The notes beneath the pieces are model-generated. The model was not told the DNA's origin and did no database searches. It saw only the letters and a list, made by a program, of their open reading frames with translations. Below, in pieces: positions 9,596-17,849 of a stretch of 27,868 bases of DNA (position 1 is its first letter; every line of letters begins with the position of its first letter). The DNA comes from Paracoccaceae bacterium. Its GTDB lineage: Bacteria; Pseudomonadota; Alphaproteobacteria; Rhodobacterales; Rhodobacteraceae. The position numbers and the translations under genes are program-made. Location: positions 737 through 28,604 of the forward strand of contig DLZA01000373.1 in assembly GCA_003447515.1 (NCBI GenBank), in the 5' to 3' direction.

Positions 9596-9778
9596 GTCTC
9601 ACTCCCCCGTAAACGCATTTTACACGTCTTAAATCGATTTATCTTTTCTTTCCTAGGAAGCAATGGTTCACTAACCAGGCCAACAGATACCCAAGGAACA
9701 CCAGTCCAAAATTTAACCCAAAAGCACTGCTCTTTTCGATTTGGGCCACAGAAATGTTTAGGCGTTTCCATCACCAGT

Positions 9779-10729
9779 TTAACCTTGTAACGCTTCCCAC
9801 ATATCAAGGTCGCGCTGCGCCGTCCAAATGCGTGGATGCGCAATGCCACGCGCCTCATCATATGCTCGCGCCACGTTAAATGGGAGGCAGTGTTCGTAAA
9901 TCGCATACTCCTTGAATTTCGGATCACACACGTCGCGACAAGCATCCCATGCATCCTTAAGCGTGCCATTGCGCGCTGCCACTTGAGCGATTGGACGAAA
10001 AGTACTATCCACAAAATCCCGCGTAAGCTCGATCGCTTCATTCACTGCTTCGCGCCCAACTAACGCATCACCCCGCCCAGGTGCCACAGATTGTGGATCG
10101 TATTCTTTTACATTGTTGAGCGTTGGACCCCATTCGCTAAAATATCCATCACCACAATAACAGGCAGAATGCTTCTCCACTATGTCACCCGTAAACATGA
10201 CCTGTTCATCAGGAACCCACACCACGGAATCTCCAGCAGTGTGAGCACGACCAATTTGTTTGATCTCAACCTTACGATTACCCAAATACACAGTCATAGA
10301 GTCGCTGAATGTTGTCGTTGGGTAGGTCAGGCCCGGAATGCTTTCATGTCCCTCGAATAGACGAGGAAAACGCTGGAACTCACTATCCCAGTCTTCTTGC
10401 CCCCGTTCCACTACCATACCACGTGCTGCATCAGACATGATGATTTGGTCCACGTTAAACGCTGACGCACCAAGCACGCGAACGGCATGATAGTGTGTCA
10501 AAACTAAATGTGTAATGGGCTTATCCGTGATCGAACGCACCTTCTCAATCACCATATTCGCCAAGCGTGGTGTGGCTTGCGCTTCAACAATCATTACACT
10601 TTCATCACCGATGATCACACCCGAATTGGGGTCACCCTCAGCTGTAAACGCCCACAAATCCTTACCCACTTCAGTAAAACTAATCTTTTTTTCTTTCATA
10701 TCCCCCTGGGATGCAAACACCTTAGCCAT
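9779..10729 (-). CDS. Metallo-beta-lactamase-fold protein with altered metal site
   Basis: This 316-residue MBL-fold protein lies in the homogentisate operon. The usual HxHxDH motif reads HYHAVR (79-84), so the Asp and second-site His are Val and Arg. His163 (GRAHTAGD) and Asp182 (FTGDIVE) remain. The PGHG motif that normally gives the last His reads PGRGD, so that His is Arg too. Site-1 ligands are thus kept and the site-2 ligands lost. I recall the same HAVR signature in other Rhodobacteraceae proteins, so it is probably a conserved subfamily rather than a local mutation. Start 10729 is favoured over the upstream ATG at 10744 because AGGA lies about 8 nt before it. No signal peptide is seen. 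Function is unknown: a mononuclear hydrolase or a lyase is possible. Confidence 0.85.
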   Translation of the reverse strand: MAKVFASQGDMKEKKISFTEVGKDLWAFTAEGDPNSGVIIGDESVMIVEAQATPRLANMVIEKVRSITDKPITHLVLTHYHAVRVLGASAFNVDQIIMSDAARGMVVERGQEDWDSEFQRFPRLFEGHESIPGLTYPTTTFSDSMTVYLGNRKVEIKQIGRAHTAGDSVVWVPDEQVMFTGDIVEKHSACYCGDGYFSEWGPTLNNVKEYDPQSVAPGRGDALVGREAVNEAIELTRDFVDSTFRPIAQVAARNGTLKDAWDACRDVCDPKFKEYAIYEHCLPFNVARAYDEARGIAHPRIWTAQRDLDMWEALQG

Positions 10730-10779
10730 ATTTCTATTCCTCATTTTCTTTTATCATAACTACTCGAAGGGTGCGCTAT

Positions 10780-12051
10780 TTATGGAAACTTAACTGGAGG
10801 CAGAATCGTCCCTGTACAATCGCCAAATCCGATAGTGTAACCATCACCCTTCGCCGCGCCTCGCATCGTGATAGTATCATTATCCTCAAGAAACGTGCGC
10901 GTCTCACCAGTATCAAGTTCAATCGGCTCCGCACCTGCCCAAGTAATCTCCAACAGCGCACCACACTGATCTTTCTCTGGTCCAGAAATTGTGCCAGAGC
11001 CGAGCAGGTCACCCGTACTCATTTCACAACCACCTGATGCATGGTGAGCCAGCTGCTGAGCAGATGAATAATACATCTGGTTATAGTTCGTTCGGCTTAT
11101 AACCGTTTCGCTTTTCCCCTGTGGGGCAAGAGCGACCTCAAGGTCTATATTATACAACATTGGTCCTGGCTCCTCCAGATACGGCAGTAACGGAAACTCC
11201 CGCTTTGGGGTATTGGCACGAAACGGCTCTAATGCCGCTTTTGTGACAATCCAAGGTGAAATGGTTGATGCAAAAACTTTTGCCTGAAACGGTCCCAACG
11301 GTTGATATTCCCACGCCTGAATGTCGCGGGCCGACCAGTCATTTAAAATGACATAACCAAAAATCATGCTATCAGCCTCAGCCACAGATACAGGCCTACC
11401 CATCTCGTTTCCCGTGCCAACGATCGCACCCATTTCCAGCTCGATATCCAAGCGTTTAGAGGGTCCAAAGCTTGGCAGCGCATCATTTGGCCCCTTCAAC
11501 TGCCCGTTTGGGCGCGGAAATTCTGTGCCAGACACAACAACCGTACTAGCCCGTCCATTATATCCAATCGGAATGTGCAGCCAGTTTGGTGGAAGTGCGT
11601 TTTCTTTTCCACGGAACATGGTTCCAACGTTCGTAGCATGATTACGTCCTGCATAGAAATCTGTGAACTCGCCGACCACAAAGGGCATCGCCATCTTTAC
11701 ATCAGCCTGCATAACCATTGCAGCCTCTCGCAAATTATCATTGCCAGACAGCACATCATCGCCACCCTCTTTAAGCATATCCATCAAACGCGAACGAACA
11801 TCAGCCCACGCGTCGGACCCAAGGTCCATAAACTCGTTCAGAAATGGTACATCGAATACTGGCTCATTTGAGCCCGTTTCCAAAACACCTTCATCCTCCA
11901 ATACGCCCAAATCAACAATCATATCGCCAATGGCAACACAGGGGCTGCCTGCACCATCAGCATCCAAAAAAACACCATACGGCAGGTTATTTAGTGGAAA
12001 CTGTGCGTTGGCAGAGTTCGCAGTTTCCACCCAACTTTTGATCAAACCCAT
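10780..12051 (-). CDS. fahA: Fumarylacetoacetase
   Basis: This enzyme hydrolyses fumarylacetoacetate to fumarate and acetoacetate, the last step of tyrosine/phenylalanine breakdown through homogentisate. The product is 423 residues, normal for the family. Catalytic and metal residues line up with the mouse enzyme at a constant offset of five: Asp131 and His138 in FTDFYAGRNHATNVG, Glu204 and Glu206 in DIELEMG, and Asp238 in NDWSARDIQAWEY. The N-terminal SH3-like domain precedes the catalytic beta-roll. A GGGGA ribosome site lies about 8 nt before the ATG. It follows hmgA by 33 nt and precedes the MBL-fold gene by 50 nt, so all are likely one transcript from the hmgA promoter. Confidence 0.97.
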   Translation of the reverse strand: MGLIKSWVETANSANAQFPLNNLPYGVFLDADGAGSPCVAIGDMIVDLGVLEDEGVLETGSNEPVFDVPFLNEFMDLGSDAWADVRSRLMDMLKEGGDDVLSGNDNLREAAMVMQADVKMAMPFVVGEFTDFYAGRNHATNVGTMFRGKENALPPNWLHIPIGYNGRASTVVVSGTEFPRPNGQLKGPNDALPSFGPSKRLDIELEMGAIVGTGNEMGRPVSVAEADSMIFGYVILNDWSARDIQAWEYQPLGPFQAKVFASTISPWIVTKAALEPFRANTPKREFPLLPYLEEPGPMLYNIDLEVALAPQGKSETVISRTNYNQMYYSSAQQLAHHASGGCEMSTGDLLGSGTISGPEKDQCGALLEITWAGAEPIELDTGETRTFLEDNDTITMRGAAKGDGYTIGFGDCTGTILPPVKFP

Positions 12052-12084
12052 ATCATCATTCCCCGTTTCATCTACTTTTAAATT

Positions 12085-13449
12085 TTAGTCTTTTAGCCCA
12101 GGCGTGCCATCGAACTTCTTTTCAATGCTATCCCAGCAATCCATGTAATCGTCCTGCAAGGGCGCATCCTTTGCCGCAAACTTCGTCAACTGTTGTGGAA
12201 ACCGCGTTTCAAACATAAACGCCATCGTATTCCTCAGCTTCACTGGATCCCAGCTTTCTTTCGTTGCGTTATCAAATGCATTCCCGTCTGGCCCATGGGG
12301 TAACATACAATTGTGCAAACTAATGCCACCTGGCACAAAACCCTTCGGTTTAGCGTCGTAAACCCCATAAATGTTACCCATCAGCTCGGACATAATGTTC
12401 TTATGATACCAAGGCGGGCGAAAGGTGTTTTCATTCGCCAGCCAGCGCTCAGGAAAGATCACAAAATCGATGTTCGCCGTCCCTTCTTCAGCAGTTGGCG
12501 CCGTCAACACCGTAAAAATAGATGGATCGGGATGGTCGAAGCTAATCGATCCAATTGTCGCATAGGTCCTTAGATCGTATTTATATGGTGCATAGTTTCC
12601 GTGCCACGCCACAACATCTAATGGACTGTGCCCAATCTTACATGTATGGAACTGTCCACACCATTTTATGGTCACACTGCACTGAGTTTCTTTCTCTTCA
12701 AATGCGGCCACAGGCGTTTTGAAATCTCGTGGGTTCGCCAAACAGTTTGCGCCAATTGGGCCGCGGCCAGGCAAGGTAAACCTCGCTCCATAATTCTCAC
12801 ATACAAAACCCCTAGCCTGGCCATCAGGTAAAGATACTTTGAACACCATTCCACGCGGCAGCACACAAATTTCCAATGGTTCCAGATTGATTATCCCAAA
12901 TTCTGTAAAAATCTTTAGCCTTCCATTCTGTGGCACGATTAACAATTCGCTGTCAGCTGAGTAGAAATACTCGTCCTGCATATCCGTATTAGCCAAATAC
13001 ACATGGCTCGCCATACCCACCTGCGTGCCCACATCCCCAGCCGTCGTAAAGGTACGCATCCCAGTAACAAAGGTCAGCGGTTCGTCTGTGAACGGAACGG
13101 GGTCCCAACGGTATTGGCCAAGAGAAATTACATCCTCTAACACGTGAGGCGCCGTTTTCCAGAAAGGCATGACCTCTTTCTCAAATTTGTTCGTGTGCTT
13201 CACGCTTGGACGAATGCGATACATCCAAGACCGCTCAAGAGTCGTTTTGGGCGCGGTAAACGGCGACCCTGACAACTGTTCAGCATATAGCCCATATTCA
13301 ATTCTCTGCGGGCTGTTACGCCCGACAGGAAGCGCACCAGGCAACGCCTCAGTTTCAAAATCATTCCCAAACCCCGGCATATAACCTTCAGTCACGCCTA
13401 TGTTACTTGCAGCTTGTACAACGCCCTCAGGCAAAGCTTGTTCATTCAT
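12085..13449 (-). CDS. hmgA: Homogentisate 1,2-dioxygenase
   Basis: This non-haem iron enzyme opens the ring of homogentisate to give maleylacetoacetate. The 454-residue product has the family start [26 protein letters not shown] block and the cupin core. The iron ligands are His349 (WYHKN), Glu355 (SELMG) and His385 (LPHGPD); their spacing of 6 and 30 is the same as His335/Glu341/His371 of the human enzyme. An AGGAG site sits 7 nt before the ATG. It is first in the minus-strand operon and reads from a TTGACA/TATAAC promoter whose spacer holds a palindromic operator. Expression is therefore probably repressed by the divergent MarR protein until an aromatic inducer appears. Confidence 0.98.
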   Translation of the reverse strand: MNEQALPEGVVQAASNIGVTEGYMPGFGNDFETEALPGALPVGRNSPQRIEYGLYAEQLSGSPFTAPKTTLERSWMYRIRPSVKHTNKFEKEVMPFWKTAPHVLEDVISLGQYRWDPVPFTDEPLTFVTGMRTFTTAGDVGTQVGMASHVYLANTDMQDEYFYSADSELLIVPQNGRLKIFTEFGIINLEPLEICVLPRGMVFKVSLPDGQARGFVCENYGARFTLPGRGPIGANCLANPRDFKTPVAAFEEKETQCSVTIKWCGQFHTCKIGHSPLDVVAWHGNYAPYKYDLRTYATIGSISFDHPDPSIFTVLTAPTAEEGTANIDFVIFPERWLANENTFRPPWYHKNIMSELMGNIYGVYDAKPKGFVPGGISLHNCMLPHGPDGNAFDNATKESWDPVKLRNTMAFMFETRFPQQLTKFAAKDAPLQDDYMDCWDSIEKKFDGTPGLKD

Positions 13450-13484
13450 GTCAACACTCCTGCAGAAGAGATCTATCTGAAATG

Positions 13485-13514
13485 GTTATATTGTTGCATT
13501 TGCAACGATGTCAA
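13485..13514 (-). promoter_or_regulatory. hmgA operon promoter, sigma70 type
   Basis: On the minus strand a perfect TTGACA (13514-13509) is followed after 18 bp by TATAAC (13490-13485), five of six matches to the -10 consensus. Transcription would begin near 13478, giving a leader of about 29 nt with the AGGAG site of hmgA. The spacer is filled by the palindrome GTTGCA-AA-TGCAAC. Confidence 0.75.
13493..13506. promoter_or_regulatory. Operator 1, palindrome within hmgA promoter spacer
   Basis: GTTGCA and TGCAAC form a perfect 6-bp inverted repeat around a 2-bp centre, lying wholly between the -35 and -10 boxes. A repressor bound here would block RNA polymerase. The neighbouring MarR gene is the obvious candidate. 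Confidence 0.75.
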
Positions 13515-13520
13515 ACCAAA

Positions 13521-13539
13521 GGTTGCAAATTTACAAACC
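13521..13539. promoter_or_regulatory. Operator 2, imperfect copy
   Basis: The segment starts with GGTTGCAAAT and ends with ACAAACC, giving an imperfect inverted repeat. Nine bases (GTTGCAAAT) match the left part of operator 1 read on the minus strand. It lies about three helical turns from each of the other two sites. Confidence 0.5.
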
Positions 13540-13548
13540 ACAAGGCAA

Positions 13549-13570
13549 TTTCATTTCAAATGCAACGAAA
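13549..13570. promoter_or_regulatory. Operator 3, next to the MarR gene start
   Basis: An imperfect inverted repeat (TTTC...GAAA ends) whose core ATTTCAAATGCAAC matches operator 1 (minus-strand reading) at 12 of 14 positions. Its centre is 60 bp from the centre of operator 1. It ends 12 bp before the GTG of the regulator gene, so it may mediate autorepression. Confidence 0.6.
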
Positions 13571-13582
13571 TAAAGTTAAGCC

Positions 13583-14011
13583 GTGACCAATTTTTTTCTC
13601 GACGATTTCTTACCCTACCAACTTGCCGTGCTGTCTGCACAAATTAGCAGCCAGTTTTCAGAAATCTATGCCGAAAACTTTGGGCTTACTGTGCCAGAAT
13701 GGCGTGTAATCGCACACCTATACAATACGGGGCCCGTATCCGTGCGCGAAATACAAGCCCGCGTAAACATGGATAAATCAAAAGTATCCCGCGCGGCAAC
13801 ACGGCTCGAAAAGTCGGGTTACATTACCAAGGAAACAAATACCAACGACCGCCGTTTGTTGAAACTTGCGCTTACCTCAACAGGTCATGACCTTATGAAA
13901 CGGATCATCCCACTGGCCAATGATTTTGAAGTCAAGCTCACACAACGCCTCGGCAAAGACAACGAACCCTTCCGCTCAATGTTAGCAAGATTTGTGAAAG
14001 CAAACCTATGA
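13583..14011 (+). CDS. MarR-family transcriptional regulator of the homogentisate genes
   Basis: This 142-residue protein is a dimeric winged-helix regulator. The N-terminal helices (to about residue 33) would dimerise. The wHTH runs from about 36 to 100, with a recognition helix in DKSKVSRAATRLEKSG and the conserved wing residues DRR (89-91). It starts with GTG at 13583; the Shine-Dalgarno is weak. It is divergent from hmgA and overlaps maiA by 4 bp, so regulator and isomerase are co-expressed. Three related palindromes lie in the 133-bp shared intergenic region. By analogy with other MarR-type aromatic catabolism repressors, I infer that it represses hmgA and itself, and is released by homogentisate or a related acid. 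No ligand-specific residue can be named from sequence. Confidence 0.92.
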   Translation: MTNFFLDDFLPYQLAVLSAQISSQFSEIYAENFGLTVPEWRVIAHLYNTGPVSVREIQARVNMDKSKVSRAATRLEKSGYITKETNTNDRRLLKLALTSTGHDLMKRIIPLANDFEVKLTQRLGKDNEPFRSMLARFVKANL

Positions 14012-14625
14012 TTACACTCTACGATTACTGGCGATCCTCCGCCGCCTATCGCCTGCGCATTGCTTTTGGCATCACAGGCCTCGACTACAATTCCATCTCA
14101 GTGGACCTTTTAGCAGGCGAGCATCGCAGCAATGATAATCTAATACGTAATCCACAAGGCCTCATCCCAAGCGTTAAGATTGGCAACGAAGTTTTAACAC
14201 AATCACTCGCAATCATCGAATACCTCTCAGACGCAGGCTATCACCACTTCCTGCCCAACGCCCCTTTAGACAAAGCACACGTCCGCGCCCTCTCGTATGC
14301 CATCGCAATGGAAATCCACCCGGTTTGTAACTTATCTGTCGCTAAATACGCATCAGAAAAATCAGACAAAATCACTATGCAAAGCTGGATGCAGCACTTC
14401 ATACCAAAGGGCCTGATAGGATTCGAAGGAATGTTAAAATCAAACGGCCTATATTGTTTCGGCGATCAAATCACCATGGCCGACCTCTGCCTAATACCCC
14501 AACTCTACAATGCTGACCGCTGGGGCGTGGATCTAGCACCTTTCTCAAAAATTTGCGTGATCGCAGAAAACCTTAACAAGGTAGACGCAGTTATCGCCGC
14601 CCACCCAGATCAACATCAAGTTTAA
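14008..14625 (+). CDS. maiA: Maleylacetoacetate isomerase (zeta-class GST)
   Basis: This enzyme isomerises maleylacetoacetate to fumarylacetoacetate with glutathione, between the HmgA and FahA steps. The 205-residue product has a thioredoxin-fold N-terminal domain with the zeta-class glutathione motif SSAAYRLR (10-17), NPQGLIPSV with the cis-proline, and QSLAIIEYL for the glutathione gamma-glutamyl group. The all-helical C-terminal domain follows, with ITMADLCLIPQLYNADRW. Its ATG overlaps the MarR stop as ATGA. It is on the opposite strand to hmgA and fahA but completes the same pathway, so one regulator can balance both transcripts. Confidence 0.95.
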   Translation: MITLYDYWRSSAAYRLRIAFGITGLDYNSISVDLLAGEHRSNDNLIRNPQGLIPSVKIGNEVLTQSLAIIEYLSDAGYHHFLPNAPLDKAHVRALSYAIAMEIHPVCNLSVAKYASEKSDKITMQSWMQHFIPKGLIGFEGMLKSNGLYCFGDQITMADLCLIPQLYNADRWGVDLAPFSKICVIAENLNKVDAVIAAHPDQHQV

Positions 14626-14634
14626 AGCTCCTAT

Positions 14635-14649
14635 CGAAAGCCGCTTTCG
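14635..14649. other. Short hairpin between convergent maiA and SDR genes
   Basis: CGAAAG and CTTTCG form a 6-bp stem with a 3-nt loop, 10 bp after the maiA stop. No T-run follows on either strand, so it is not a standard intrinsic terminator. It may mark transcript ends or be chance. Confidence 0.25.
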
Positions 14650-14691
14650 CTACAAAATATCTATATCTCAAAATAGTGGCAGCGGCAGATA

Positions 14692-15423
14692 TTAAACATG
14701 CTGCGCACCATTCACTTCAATCTCTGTGCCCGAAACATAAGAACTACCGGGCGAGCAAAGAAAATAAATCACATCTGCAACCTCCTCGGGTTGCCCTAAT
14801 CGCTGCATGGGAAGCCTTTCAACAATCTTATCCGTACCAGGCGACAAAATACTAGTCTCAACCTCCCCAGGTGCGATTGCATTGACCCGCACACCCATAG
14901 GCCCGAAATCATGTGCCATTTCACGCGTCAGCGCTGCTAAAGCCGCTTTTGACGTAGCATAAGCCGCGCCCGCAAACGGATGCACCCGTGCGCCTGCAAT
15001 GGAAGTAACATTCACCACAGACCCCTTCGCCATAGTCAATTCCACCTGCAATCCACGCGCCAAAACCACTGGTGCAAAAAAATTTATATGAAATACCTGC
15101 CCCCAAATGCGCAAATCAGTGTCAATCGTATTTAACCGTTCCCCATCAGTGCCTTTTGGCGAAATCCCAGCGTTGTTTACCAACGCATCAAGCCTCCCAT
15201 CCTCAAGCTTTGATTTTATCTCTTCAACCGCTTTCACGGTTCCGTCAGGACTACCAAGATCCACTTGAATATGATTCTTCTCGCCACCCGGCCATGGGCA
15301 ATGTTTCGAAAACGCCTGACGCGAACAAGTCAGCACGCGCCAACCTTCCGCACTAAATTTCTTTACGGTCGCATGGCCTATACCGCGACTAGCTCCAGTC
15401 AATAACAATGTTTTGCGATCCAT
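14692..15423 (-). CDS. Short-chain dehydrogenase/reductase
   Basis: This is a 243-residue classical SDR that uses NAD(P)H for oxidation or reduction of a carbonyl or alcohol. The cofactor motif is TGASRGIG (9-16), followed by VNNAG (82-86). Catalytic residues are Asn114, Ser141 (NVTSIAG), Tyr155 and Lys159 (YATSK). The C-terminal end, [12 protein letters not shown], is the standard FabG-like tail. The start at 15423 has AAGGA about 8 nt upstream; the open frame continues 47 codons further but runs into the argB leader. It diverges from argB over 94 bp. Substrate cannot be told from sequence. Confidence 0.88.
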   Translation of the reverse strand: MDRKTLLLTGASRGIGHATVKKFSAEGWRVLTCSRQAFSKHCPWPGGEKNHIQVDLGSPDGTVKAVEEIKSKLEDGRLDALVNNAGISPKGTDGERLNTIDTDLRIWGQVFHINFFAPVVLARGLQVELTMAKGSVVNVTSIAGARVHPFAGAAYATSKAALAALTREMAHDFGPMGVRVNAIAPGEVETSILSPGTDKIVERLPMQRLGQPEEVADVIYFLCSPGSSYVSGTEIEVNGAQHV

Positions 15424-15517
15424 AGAGTTAATCCTTAAAGACTTATTATTGAACATAACCCCTTGGCGCATTAACGGCAAACGGCTAATCAAGTACAAAG
15501 CAAAAGGAAACCCAGCG

Positions 15518-16381
15518 ATGGAGAAATCAAAAGCCAAGAAAGGCGACAGCCTCACTACCGCCAAAGTACTCTCCGATGCGTTACCTTATATGCAGCGCCA
15601 TGATGGCTCAATCATCGTAATAAAACTTGGCGGACACGCTATGTCATCAGACGCAGCCATGACTAGCTTTGCACGTGATGTTGTCTTAATGCGCCAGTGC
15701 AACGTCAACCCCGTGATCGTGCACGGCGGCGGGCCCATGATCAACGAAATGCTCAAAAAGCTGCACATAAAATCGAAATTCATTGACGGCAAACGCATAA
15801 CCGATGCTGCCACAATTGAGGTTGTCGAAATGGTCCTCTCTGGCAAAGTAAACAAAGCCATCGTTCAAGCCATTAACGGTCAAGGCGGCCGCGCCGTTGG
15901 CATTTCTGGAAAAGATGCAAAATTGCTTCAATGCAAACAAGCTGATCCTGCACTTGGCCTCGTCGGTGATCCGCAGGTCGTAGATGCTACCGTGGTTCAT
16001 TCCCTAATTGCAGATGGTATGATTCCTGTCATCGCCCCGTTGGGGTCAGGCGAAAACGGAGAAACATTTAATGTAAATGGGGATACCGCAGCTGGTGCGA
16101 TTGCAGCTGGTTTGAAGGCCGATCGTCTCCTGCTGCTCACCGATGTCCAAGGCGTAAAAGACGCAGACGGCGATGTCATTACATCCCTCACCTCAGATCA
16201 GGTTACTGACTTGATAGAAAACGGTATCATCGCAGGCGGTATGATCCCCAAAACTGAAACTGCACTCAAGGCCGTCGTCAGTGGTGTCAAAGCAGTGGTC
16301 ATTATGAACGGCCAGCAAGAAAATGCCTGTCTATTGGAACTATTCACAACTTATGGAGCAGGGTCGATGATCCGCGCCTAA
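15518..16381 (+). CDS. argB: Acetylglutamate kinase
   Basis: ArgB phosphorylates N-acetylglutamate, the second step of arginine synthesis. The 287-residue product has the amino-acid-kinase fold: KLGGHAM with catalytic Lys36, VHGGGP for the phosphate-binding loop, the substrate-binding [12 protein letters not shown] region, [11 protein letters not shown] and [11 protein letters not shown] helical N-terminal extension of about 25 residues precedes the kinase core; such a helix is typical of hexameric, arginine-inhibited enzymes, so feedback control is likely. The start at 15518 has AAGGA about 9 nt upstream. The longer open frame to 15413 crosses the SDR start. It heads a run of five genes with gaps of 17 nt or less. 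Confidence 0.96.
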   Translation: MEKSKAKKGDSLTTAKVLSDALPYMQRHDGSIIVIKLGGHAMSSDAAMTSFARDVVLMRQCNVNPVIVHGGGPMINEMLKKLHIKSKFIDGKRITDAATIEVVEMVLSGKVNKAIVQAINGQGGRAVGISGKDAKLLQCKQADPALGLVGDPQVVDATVVHSLIADGMIPVIAPLGSGENGETFNVNGDTAAGAIAAGLKADRLLLLTDVQGVKDADGDVITSLTSDQVTDLIENGIIAGGMIPKTETALKAVVSGVKAVVIMNGQQENACLLELFTTYGAGSMIRA

Positions 16382-16398
16382 CGTGCTATCTCTAGAAT

Positions 16399-17193
16399 AT
16401 GGAAAACGAAGTAACATATCGTCTTGGGATCTTTATCTCTCTATTTCTGATACTGGCCCTTGCAGAGCGCCTGCTGCCACGCCGCAGATTGAGCGCGACG
16501 AAACTTAACCGCTGGTTCACTAACTGCGCTATCAACATCTTTGATTTTCTCACTCTACGGTTGCTCGCCATCGTACTGCCCGCGCTGGCAGTAGGGGCAG
16601 CATGGGATGCCGGCGCACGAGATTATGGACTATTCAATCATACAGATTGGCCATTCTGGATCGAATTTCTTTCGGCCATGTTGATCCTCGATTTTCTCAT
16701 CTGGACACAACACCTGATTACACACAAGATCCCGCTTCTGTGGCGTTTACACCGTGTCCATCACGCAGACACGGACATCGATGTCAGCACTGCAATCCGG
16801 TTTCACCCTATAGAAATTTGCCTCTCTATGTTGTTGAAAATTGGTGCGGTCTACGCGCTTGGTCCAGCCGCCATCACAGTTATTATGTTTGAAATCATAC
16901 TTAGCGGCTGCGCTCTGTTCAACCATGCAAACCTGCGTTTATCCAAAACTGTGGATACAGTACTTCGCTTTTTTCTTGTCACACCTGACATGCACCGCGT
17001 TCATCATTCAAACAAACGGTCGGAACGTAATAGCAATTATGGCTTTTCAATCTCACTATGGGATCGGCTGTTCAAAACATACATCGCGCAACCCGCCGAC
17101 AGTCATGAAGATATGACAATTGGCCTGGAGTGGCAAGACGAACGCCCCATCAAACTCGGCTGGTCTCTCGCGTCGCCGTTCTTTCGCAAATGA
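16399..17193 (+). CDS. Sterol desaturase / fatty acid hydroxylase family membrane protein
   Basis: This 264-residue integral membrane protein belongs to the di-iron hydroxylase superfamily. The histidine boxes are clear: QHLITH (104-109), LHRVHH (117-122), FHPIE (135-139), FNH (175-177) and MHRVHH (198-203). Hydrophobic segments lie near 8-24, 50-70, 88-104 and 143-175. Such proteins insert oxygen into or desaturate lipid chains, carotenoids or sterol-like compounds; the substrate here is unknown. It follows argB by 17 nt, and its stop overlaps the start of the ferredoxin-like gene by 4 bp (ATGA). A di-iron oxygenase needs electrons, and the adjacent iron-sulphur protein could supply them; this link is inference. 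Confidence 0.88.
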   Translation: MENEVTYRLGIFISLFLILALAERLLPRRRLSATKLNRWFTNCAINIFDFLTLRLLAIVLPALAVGAAWDAGARDYGLFNHTDWPFWIEFLSAMLILDFLIWTQHLITHKIPLLWRLHRVHHADTDIDVSTAIRFHPIEICLSMLLKIGAVYALGPAAITVIMFEIILSGCALFNHANLRLSKTVDTVLRFFLVTPDMHRVHHSNKRSERNSNYGFSISLWDRLFKTYIAQPADSHEDMTIGLEWQDERPIKLGWSLASPFFRK

Positions 17194-17849
17194 CTTATGC
17201 TAGCGTTGCAGCTGCAGTTGAACAAAACGGCCTAAGCATCTACGGTGGATTTCATGGCGATACATCTGACGGCCTACCCAAATACTATAAAACTCTGCTG
17301 TTACTCGGCCCAAGTCCCGCGTTCTGGCCCTATTTCAAAACTACACCAGAATACCAAGACAGCGCACCAGACCCAATTGACCGCTGGTCCACGCGCATCC
17401 TAACCACCCTTGCCACTAAGCTAAACGCGATGCTCTTCCTGCCATATGGCGGACCTCCTTACGCCCCTTTCCTCACATGGGCCACAAAAACATGCCGTAC
17501 TTGGTCCTCCCCCGTTGGGATGCTCGTACACGACACCACAGGCCTGATGGTCAGCTTTCGCGGCGCACTTGCCTTTCGCGACCACATCGCCTTGCCTACC
17601 ACGCAAGACAAACCTTGCGATACTTGCAGAAAACCGTGCCTAACAGCGTGTCCCGTCGACGCCCTGTCTATAAAGCTAGGCTACAACACTGATGCATGCC
17701 AAACACACCTTTCCACACCAGAAGGCCAAACTTGCATTTCTGAGGGCTGTCTCGCCCGCCGCAAATGCCCCGTTTCTGCAGGCGCTAATCGCACGCCAGA
17801 ACAATCAGCCCATCACATGTCCTATTTCCATAAGGCAATGCATTCATGA
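17190..17849 (+). CDS. Ferredoxin-like protein with two C-terminal cysteine clusters
   Basis: This 219-residue cytoplasmic protein has no close named family that I can state. The N-terminal 135 residues are cysteine-poor (one Cys near 102) and contain GGPPYAPFLTWA and SPVGMLVHDTTG blocks. The C-terminal part has CxxCxxxCxxxCP (Cys143, 146, 150, 154) and then Cys170, 182, 187 and 193 followed by Pro. Eight cysteines in this order suggest two 4Fe-4S clusters, laid out rather like the ferredoxin part of QueG-type reductases but without the cobalamin domain. The chosen ATG at 17190 overlaps the upstream stop; its own stop overlaps the phosphatase start. Its position suggests a redox role for the membrane hydroxylase or an RNA/lipid modification step; this is inference. 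Confidence 0.85.
   Translation: MTYASVAAAVEQNGLSIYGGFHGDTSDGLPKYYKTLLLLGPSPAFWPYFKTTPEYQDSAPDPIDRWSTRILTTLATKLNAMLFLPYGGPPYAPFLTWATKTCRTWSSPVGMLVHDTTGLMVSFRGALAFRDHIALPTTQDKPCDTCRKPCLTACPVDALSIKLGYNTDACQTHLSTPEGQTCISEGCLARRKCPVSAGANRTPEQSAHHMSYFHKAMHS

Noticed and set aside
9650..9659. 10-bp palindrome TTCCTAGGAA before the monooxygenase gene
   Set aside because: It is short, single, and not placed relative to a promoter that I can identify.
9583..10041. 152-codon open frame on the minus strand
   Set aside because: It is out of frame with the MBL-fold gene that covers most of it and shows no domain. The part in the 183-bp gap has no family resemblance.
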